Shown here: positions 56,951 to 64,000 of the stretch, piece after piece
Layout: every line of letters starts with the position of its first letter
How positions within the stretch are numbered: position 1 is the stretch's first letter
Source: Kitasatospora cineracea
Lineage (GTDB): Bacteria; Actinomycetota; Actinomycetes; Streptomycetales; Streptomycetaceae
DNA length: 64,000 bases
Direction of reading: 5' to 3'
NCBI RefSeq assembly: GCF_003751605.1
Contig: NZ_RJVJ01000001.1
Coordinates: 186,001 to 250,000, forward strand
Program-made: the position numbers and the translations under genes
The notes under the pieces: model-generated
What the model saw: only the letters and a program-made list of their open reading frames with translations
What the model was told of the DNA's origin: nothing
Databases searched by the model: none

Positions 56951-57607
56951 CTACTCCCCCTCGGGGACGGGCACTCCCAGCTCCTGGGCGAGGATCGCCG
57001 CCTGGACCCGGCTGCGCAGGCCGAGCTTGGCCAGGATCCGGCTGACGTGCGTCTTGGTGGTGGCCTCGGCGGTGCGCAGCCGGGCGGCGATCTCCGCGTT
57101 GGACAGGCCCGCGCCGAGGCAGCCCAGCACCTCGCGCTCCTTGGGGGTGAGTTCGGCGAGCGCGTCGGCGCCCGCGGGGGCGGGGGCGCCGGTGCGGGCG
57201 AAGGAGGAGATCAGCCGGCGGGTGACGGACGGCGCGAGCATCCCGTCGCCGCGGGCGACCGTCCGGATCCCGTCGACCAGGGTCTCGGCCTCCAGGTCCT
57301 TGAGCAGGAACCCGGCGGCGCCGGCCCGCAGCGCGCCCCACACGTACTCGTCGAGGTCGAAGGTGGTGAGCACCAGCACCTGCCCGGCCCCGGCGGCGAC
57401 CACCTGCCGGGTCGCGGCGACGCCGTCCAGCCGGGGCATCTGGACGTCCATCAGCACCACGTCGGGCCGCAGTTCCAGCGCCAGCCGGACGGCCTGCTCG
57501 CCGTCGGCGGCCTCGCCGACCACCTCCAGGTCGTCCTCCGCCCGCAGGATCATCACCAGCGCGGCCCGCACCGCCGCCTGGTCCTCGGCCACCAGTACCC
57601 GGATCAT
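56951..57607 (-). CDS. NarL/LuxR-family response regulator
   Basis: A 218-residue regulator. Receiver domain: VLVAEDQAAVRAALVMIL with phospho-acceptor Asp54 (VVLMDVQMPRLDGVAATRQV) and KDLEAETLVDGIR (Lys). The DNA-binding domain reads ELTPKEREVLGCLGAGLSNA and EIAARLRTAEATTKTHVSRI. The ATG overlaps the kinase stop (ATGA), so the pair is co-translated. Target genes are unknown. Confidence 0.95.
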   Translation of the reverse strand: MIRVLVAEDQAAVRAALVMILRAEDDLEVVGEAADGEQAVRLALELRPDVVLMDVQMPRLDGVAATRQVVAAGAGQVLVLTTFDLDEYVWGALRAGAAGFLLKDLEAETLVDGIRTVARGDGMLAPSVTRRLISSFARTGAPAPAGADALAELTPKEREVLGCLGAGLSNAEIAARLRTAEATTKTHVSRILAKLGLRSRVQAAILAQELGVPVPEGE

Positions 57608-58794
57608 GCCCGCTCCCCGCCCGCCGTCCGCGGCAGTACCGCCCGCACCGTCCACGTCTCCCCCTGCGGCCCGGCGGTGAACTCCCCGCCGAGCAGTTGG
57701 GCCCGCTCGCCCATGCCGACCAGCCCGGCCTTCGCCCCGGGCACCGGCCGGCCCTCGCCGGCCCGGTACGCGGACTCCACCGAGATCGCCAACTCGCCCT
57801 CCCCGTAATGGATCCGCAGCCGCACCGGGCCGGGCGCGGCGTGCTTGACGGCGTTGGTCAGCGACTCCTGGACGATCCGGTACGCGGCGAGCTCCAGCGG
57901 CGCGGACAGCTCGCCGCGCTCGCCGCTCTCCTCGGCCTCGAACCTCAGTCCGGCGTCCCGCCCGGCCGCCCTGGCCTGGTCGAGCAGCACGTCCACGGCG
58001 GCCAACCGCGGTGCGGCGTACGGTTCTTCGGGGACGGTCTCGCGCAGCAGGCCGATCATCCGGCGCATCTCGGCCAGGCCCTGCACGCTGTTCTCCCGGA
58101 TCACCGCGAGCGCCTCCACCAGCGGCTCGTCCGGCGCCCGGTGCTGGCGGCGGGCCACCGCCTGGGCGCCGGTGGCGTGGATGGCGATCGCCGACAGGTG
58201 GTTGGCGATCACGTCGTGCAGTTCCCGGGCCATCCGGGCGCGCTCCGCGACCACCGCCCCTCGCCGGTCCAGTTCGGCGAGCAGCGCGGTCTGTTCGGCC
58301 CGCAGCCGCTCGGTCTCGGCCAGGTCCCGGTGCCGGCGCAGCAGGTCGGCCGTCCAGACCGGGGCGAGGAAGATCAGCCCGCAGAACACCGCGACCAGCA
58401 GCGCCCCGGACACCGACCCGTACCGCCAGGTCAGCGCGGAGAGCACCAGGGTGGCGGCGGTACCGGTCAGTTGCAGCACCTTGCTCATCCGGGCCGGCCC
58501 GTACAGGGTGGCCGCGTACAGCAGGTCGGTGTACATCAGCAGGGTGGCCGTCAGCGAGCCCAGGTACACGGCGGCGCCGAACAGCGCGCCGCCCAGGCAG
58601 ACCGTCCACACCGTCCACCGGCGGCGCACCGTCTCCAGCGCGGCCATCGCCACCAGCGGCAGCGCCACCGCCCACACCGGCAGCCCGGGCCGGGCGTCGT
58701 AGGCGCGGAACGCGAGCAGCAGCAGGCCGCCGAGCAGCCCGGCGGCGGCGACGGCCAGGTCCTCCTGGCGGGCGGTGAGCCTCACGGGCCCCAT
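57604..58794 (-). CDS. NarL-type sensor histidine kinase
   Basis: A 396-residue HisKA_3 kinase. About five N-terminal hydrophobic segments (AVAAAGLLGGLLLLAFRAYD to SGALLVAVFCGLIFLAPVWT) with little extracellular sequence suggest sensing in or at the membrane. The phospho-acceptor is in RMARELHDVIANHLSAIAIH. The ATPase domain has AYRIVQESLTNAVKHAAPGP and GLVGMGERAQLLGGEF. The ATG is set by AGGAG 8 bases upstream. It is divergent from a small membrane protein 124 bases away. Confidence 0.93.
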   Translation of the reverse strand: MGPVRLTARQEDLAVAAAGLLGGLLLLAFRAYDARPGLPVWAVALPLVAMAALETVRRRWTVWTVCLGGALFGAAVYLGSLTATLLMYTDLLYAATLYGPARMSKVLQLTGTAATLVLSALTWRYGSVSGALLVAVFCGLIFLAPVWTADLLRRHRDLAETERLRAEQTALLAELDRRGAVVAERARMARELHDVIANHLSAIAIHATGAQAVARRQHRAPDEPLVEALAVIRENSVQGLAEMRRMIGLLRETVPEEPYAAPRLAAVDVLLDQARAAGRDAGLRFEAEESGERGELSAPLELAAYRIVQESLTNAVKHAAPGPVRLRIHYGEGELAISVESAYRAGEGRPVPGAKAGLVGMGERAQLLGGEFTAGPQGETWTVRAVLPRTAGGERA

Positions 58795-58917
58795 CCCAGC
58801 ACTCCTTCCGACCTGCGGGAACGACCGGCCGGACGACCCGCCGTCCGACGAAAGTCGCACGCCCCGCTCGACTCGCCGGACGATGACCCGGCCCCGCCCG
58901 CGCGGCATGCTCGAAGC

Positions 58918-59448
58918 ATGGTTTCCCTGATCGTCGCCGGTGAGATCGGTTTCTGGGTGGTGCTGACCGCCGGGCTGCTGGCCCGGTACGGGCTTCGCCT
59001 GCGCCGCACGGGCGCGGTGCTGTTGGCGCTGCTCCCGGTGGTCGACCTGGTGATCCTCGGTGCGACCGTCGCCGACCTGCGCGGCGGTGCCACCGCCGAC
59101 TGGACGCACGGTCTGGCGGCCGCGTACGTCGGCTTCTCGCTCGCCTACGGCCGCCGCCTGGTCCGCTGGGCGGACGGCCACGCCGCGCACCGCCTGGCCG
59201 GCGGCCCGAAGCCCGCCGGGATGCCCAAGTACGGTGCGCCGCGGGCCCGTTACGAGTGGGGCGTGTTCGCGCTGACGCTGCTCGCCTCGGCGGTCACGGT
59301 GGCGCTGGTGGCGGCCGCGCAGTGGCTGGTCGGCGACAGCGCCCGGACGGCGGCGCTGGACTCCTGGTACCCGCGGATGGGCCTGGTGGTCGGCATCAAC
59401 CTGCTGGTCGCCGCCAGCTACACGGTCTTCCCCAAACGGGAGAAGTGA
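58918..59448 (+). CDS. Four-helix integral membrane protein
   Basis: A 176-residue protein with hydrophobic segments VAGEIGFWVVLTAGLLARYG, RTGAVLLALLPVVDLVILGA, AAYVGFSLAYG, VFALTLLASAVTVALVAAAQ and MGLVVGINLLVAASYTVF. No family is recognised with confidence; similar proteins in Streptomyces are annotated only as membrane proteins. No clear ribosome site precedes the ATG. It ends 7 bases from the convergent cobalamin adenosyltransferase. Confidence 0.8.
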   Translation: MVSLIVAGEIGFWVVLTAGLLARYGLRLRRTGAVLLALLPVVDLVILGATVADLRGGATADWTHGLAAAYVGFSLAYGRRLVRWADGHAAHRLAGGPKPAGMPKYGAPRARYEWGVFALTLLASAVTVALVAAAQWLVGDSARTAALDSWYPRMGLVVGINLLVAASYTVFPKREK

Positions 59449-59455
59449 CCGCGCG

Positions 59456-60028
59456 TCAGCGGTTCTCGCCGGGCACCCAGAGCACGTCGCCGCGCTCCTT
59501 GTTGGCGGTGCGGGCCAGGATGAACAGCAGGTCGGACAGCCGGTTCAGGTACTTCGCGGTCAGCGGGTTGATGCCCTCGCCGTGCACCTCGATCGCCGCC
59601 CAGGTCGCCCGCTCGGCCCGCCGCACCACCGTGCACGCCAGGTGCAGGTACGCGGCGCCGGGCGTCCCGCCGGGAAGGATGAAGCTGCGCAGCTTCTCCA
59701 GGTCGGCCAGGAACCGGTCGCAGTCGCCCTCCAGCCGGTCGACGTACGACTGCTCGACCCGCAGCGGCGGGTACTTCGGGTCCTCGACGATCGGGGTGGC
59801 CAGGTCCGCGCCGACGTCGAACAGGTCGTTCTGGACCCGGGTCAGCACCGCGACGAGCTCCTCGTCCAGCTGCCCGGCGGCCAGCGCCACGCCGAGCGCC
59901 GCGTTGGCCTCGTTGGTGTCCGCGTACGCGATCAGCCGGGGGTCGGTCTTCGTCGTCCGGCTCATGTCGCCGAGCGCGGTCGTGCCGTCGTCCCCGGTCC
60001 GGGTGTAGATGCGCGTGAGGTTCACCAT
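59456..60028 (-). CDS. Cob(I)alamin adenosyltransferase, PduO type
   Basis: Transfers the adenosyl group of ATP to cob(I)alamin, making the coenzyme needed by icmA in this window. The 190-residue protein has the ATP-binding TRIYTRTGDDGTTALGDMSR, IAYADTNEANAALGVALA, VQNDLFDVGADLATP, and LRSFILPGGTPGAAYLHLAC with VVRRAERATW. The ATG is 6 bases after TAGGCT and lacks a ribosome site (leaderless). Confidence 0.95.
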   Translation of the reverse strand: MVNLTRIYTRTGDDGTTALGDMSRTTKTDPRLIAYADTNEANAALGVALAAGQLDEELVAVLTRVQNDLFDVGADLATPIVEDPKYPPLRVEQSYVDRLEGDCDRFLADLEKLRSFILPGGTPGAAYLHLACTVVRRAERATWAAIEVHGEGINPLTAKYLNRLSDLLFILARTANKERGDVLWVPGENR

Positions 60029-60087
60029 GCCCGCAGCCTAGCGGGCACGCCGAACCGTGTTAACGGCGGCTCACTGAGCCGAACATC

Positions 60088-60166
60088 ACGCGACGTTGAC
60101 CCATCCCCCAGCCTCCGGCCGGGGGGACCCCCACCAGCGGGTCCCGTCGCTACGCGACGTTGACCC
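60088..60166. repeat. Palindromic element bracketed by 15-bp direct repeats at the DUF2550 3' end
   Basis: ACGCGACGTTGACCC occurs at 60088-60102 and again at 60152-60166, where it encodes the last codons of the DUF2550 gene. Between them lies a GC-rich palindromic segment (CCCCCAGCCTCCGGCCGGGG then GGGACCC-N8-GGGTCCC) of a kind dispersed in Streptomyces. It looks like an insertion that duplicated the gene end. Confidence 0.6.
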
Positions 60167-60650
60167 GCTGTCCGGGCGGCGCCGCCTCCAGCCAGGCCAG
60201 GAAGCCGGTCAGCGCGTCGTCGCTCATCGCCAGCTCCAGCGGGGCGCCCTTGTGCAGGCAGCGCAGCACTACGGAGCCGGAGAGCAGGGCGAGCTCCTCC
60301 TGCCCCTGCGGGTAGCGGCGGCCCAGCACCTCGATCTCGGTGCGCGGCAGCACCCGCCGCGGCCGGGGCGCGTAGGAGAAGACCCGGAACCACTCGATCG
60401 AGTCACCGCTGTAGCGGCCGATACCAAAAACCCACCCCTTGCCGTCGGTCTGCGGGACCGGGGCTGAGGTGGGTCGGCCGTTCTCGTCGAGATCCGGCTG
60501 GACGGAGGCGTCGGCCGGCATTTTCAACCGGTAGGAGCAGTCGAAGGTGCCGCCCACCCGCTGGATGAGGCGGCGGCGTACCGCGAAGCCGACCAGCCCG
60601 GCAATGGCCAGGACCACCACCGTCGCGCACACCACAAGGGCGAGGACCAT
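60150..60650 (-). CDS. DUF2550 membrane-anchored protein
   Basis: A 166-residue protein with one N-terminal transmembrane helix (VLALVVCATVVVLAIAGLVG) and a cytoplasmic domain (RVGGTFDCSYRLKM, GKGWVFGIGRYSGDSIEWFR, LAMSDDALTGFLAWLEAAPP). DUF2550 is conserved beside the atp operon in actinobacteria; function unknown. GGAGG stands 9 bases before the ATG at 60650 and only 3 bases before a GTG at 60656, which decides for the ATG. Its final codons are duplicated downstream. Confidence 0.9.
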   Translation of the reverse strand: MVLALVVCATVVVLAIAGLVGFAVRRRLIQRVGGTFDCSYRLKMPADASVQPDLDENGRPTSAPVPQTDGKGWVFGIGRYSGDSIEWFRVFSYAPRPRRVLPRTEIEVLGRRYPQGQEELALLSGSVVLRCLHKGAPLELAMSDDALTGFLAWLEAAPPGQRVNVA

Positions 60651-60723
60651 GCTCACCTACCTCCTCGCTGCTTCCCCGTGGCGGTCGGCCTGCGACCGCT
60701 CATTCCTACCAACTGATACGACA

Positions 60724-60756
60724 GTCCCGGGGTCACGCTCCAGGCGTCCCCGGGAC
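60724..60756 (-). terminator. Terminator of the atp operon
   Basis: GTCCCGGGG...CCCCGGGAC with inner ACGC/GCGT pairs and loop TCCAG, 18 bases past the atpC stop. Confidence 0.7.
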
Positions 60757-60773
60757 CGTCGCTGAGGCCAGGC

Positions 60774-61157
60774 TCAGTGATGCGCCTTCAACCCGCCGAC
60801 GGCGAGCAGGCGGACCTCGGCACGACGCTCGGCGTGCGAGTCGAGGTCGGTCTTGGCGTTCTCCAGCGCCCGCTCGGCCCGGGCGACGTCGATCTCGTCG
60901 GCCAGCTCGGCGATCTCGGCGAGGATCGACAGCTTGTTGTCGGCGAACGAGATGAAGCCGCCGTGCACCGCGGCGACGATCGTGCCCTGGTCGGTGGTGC
61001 GGATGGTGACCGGTCCGGTCTCCAGCACGCTCAGCACCGGGGTGTGGCCGGGCATGATGCCGGTGTCACCGGAGGCCGTGCGGGCGACAACGATGGTGGC
61101 CGCACCGGACCACACCTTGCGGTCGGCTGCGACCAGCTCGACGTGCAGCTCAGCCAA
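60774..61157 (-). CDS. atpC: ATP synthase F1 epsilon subunit
   Basis: The 127-residue regulatory subunit that couples rotation of the central stalk. It reads ELHVELVAADRKVWSGAATI, GDTGIMPGHTPVLSVLETGP and AAVHGGFISFADNKLSILAE, then the two-helix C-terminus EIDVARAERALENAKTDLDS. The start codon is TTG, fixed by AAGGAG 6 bases upstream and by the family start; no ATG or GTG alternative is near. A 215-base gap with a stem-loop separates it from atpD. Confidence 0.95.
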   Translation of the reverse strand: MAELHVELVAADRKVWSGAATIVVARTASGDTGIMPGHTPVLSVLETGPVTIRTTDQGTIVAAVHGGFISFADNKLSILAEIAELADEIDVARAERALENAKTDLDSHAERRAEVRLLAVGGLKAHH

Positions 61158-61301
61158 CGTGGGCTCCTTGGCTCTTGCCGGTCCTCGGGCACCCGGGCGA
61201 ACGGGCGGCGATCTCGGCAGTTTCGGTAAGAATAACGGTCGCGTGGCCCCGGAACGAAACCAAGACCTCGTAAATGACCGGGATCACAGCAGATCCAGCG
61301 G

Positions 61302-61341
61302 TGAGGGGTGGCCCCCGACGAGAGCCGGGGACCACCCCTCA
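61302..61341 (-). promoter_or_regulatory. Stem-loop between atpD and atpC
   Basis: TGAGGGGTGG-C-CCCCG...CGGGG-A-CCACCCCTCA: 10 and 5 bp paired around a single C/A mismatch with loop ACGAGAGC, 32 bases after the atpD stop. It can terminate or process the transcript before atpC; the remaining 140 bases of the gap, including an A/T-rich stretch near 61228-61240 (AAGAATAAC), may hold a promoter for atpC. Confidence 0.55.
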
Positions 61342-61372
61342 ACGGTTCGGTCTGCCTGCAACCGGCCTGCGG

Positions 61373-63735
<2,363 letters not shown>

Positions 63736-63768
63736 TGGGTCGTTACGTCCTTTCCCTCGCTACCGGAC

Positions 63769-64000
63769 TCAGGCCTGCTCGGAGAGCAGCTTGCCGTCAG
63801 CCGTGGTGAAGCCCTGCTTGAAGGACGTGATCGCGGCGGTCAGCGCGTCGATCGTGCCCTGCTCCAGCAGACCGGTCTCGACGATGCCGGCCAGGATGCC
63901 CTTGTGCTCCAGGCGGACGTTGTCCAGGAACTCGCGCTCGAAGCGGCGGATGTCCGCCACCGGGACCTCGTCCAGCTGGCCGGTGGTGCCGGCCCAGATC
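63769..64000 (-). CDS. atpA: ATP synthase F1 alpha subunit, C-terminal part
   Basis: Only the last 76 codons are in the window: WAGTTGQLDEVPVADIRRFE, REFLDNVRLEHKGILAGIVE and LTAAITSFKQGFTTADGKLL, the helical C-terminal domain of AtpA. It continues beyond the right edge and lies 33 bases before atpG, in the usual atpA-G-D-C order. Confidence 0.96.
   Translation of the reverse strand, partial: IWAGTTGQLDEVPVADIRRFEREFLDNVRLEHKGILAGIVETGLLEQGTIDALTAAITSFKQGFTTADGKLLSEQA

Overview
The window is high-GC actinobacterial DNA from a Streptomycetaceae chromosome (Streptomyces or Kitasatospora). The evidence is the codon bias, the frequent GTG starts, and a gene order that matches from memory the conserved core around glgE-pta-pyk-icmA-scy-filP-nucS-atp of Streptomyces coelicolor. 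No phage, integrase, CRISPR array, rRNA or tRNA was recognised.

Layout. (1) 1-10.7 kb: alpha-glucan metabolism. A divergent glycogen phosphorylase (cut by the window edge) faces glgE-treS-mak-glgB, which turn trehalose/maltose into maltose-1-phosphate and then branched alpha-glucan. (2) 10.8-16.4 kb: a decayed uppP pseudogene, then pta-ackA (acetate overflow) and pyk. (3) 16.5-19.1 kb: an uncharacterised three-gene envelope operon (DUF6230, DUF6114 membrane protein, secreted two-part protein). (4) 19.7-24.5 kb: a YbbN/CnoX-like thioredoxin, a TetR regulator facing isobutyryl-CoA mutase icmA, a DUF3817 protein and a MarR regulator with a clear operator. (5) 25-30.4 kb: a secreted M4 protease, a second DUF3817 protein, a DUF2127 protein and three coupled AIM24 proteins. 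(6) 30.6-34.6 kb: a complete conservon (cvnA-B-C-D plus a P450 lacking the ExxR arginine). (7) 34.6-39.2 kb: a metallo-beta-lactamase-fold hydrolase, MarR, meaB, thiolase and methylmalonyl-CoA epimerase. (8) 39.5-45 kb: scy and filP, the coiled-coil polar-growth proteins. (9) 45-53.5 kb: hydrolase, ABC transporter, zinc protein, luciferase-like oxidoreductase, nucS, and an unknown protein coupled to an AbiEii-type nucleotidyltransferase. (10) 53.5-60.7 kb: a membrane-anchored ATPase with a Thr/Gly tail, a STAS protein, a two-component system, a membrane protein, cobalamin adenosyltransferase and DUF2550. (11) 60.8-64 kb: atpC, atpD, atpG and the end of atpA.

How the genes fit together. icmA, meaB, the PduO-type adenosyltransferase, mce and the thiolase all belong to coenzyme-B12-dependent branched/odd acyl-CoA metabolism, though dispersed over 40 kb. 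glgE/treS/mak/glgB, pta/ackA and pyk are central carbon storage and overflow. scy/filP place the window in the apical-growth core. The least understood loci are the DUF6230/DUF6114 operon, the AIM24 triple, the conservon with its atypical P450, the nucleotidyltransferase pair, and the Thr/Gly-tailed ATPase next to a STAS protein. Two related palindromic mobile-like elements with CTAG termini lie at 51.4 and 56.1 kb, and both supply the stop codon of a neighbouring gene. Functions are read from motifs in the sequence and recalled family knowledge; no database search was possible.
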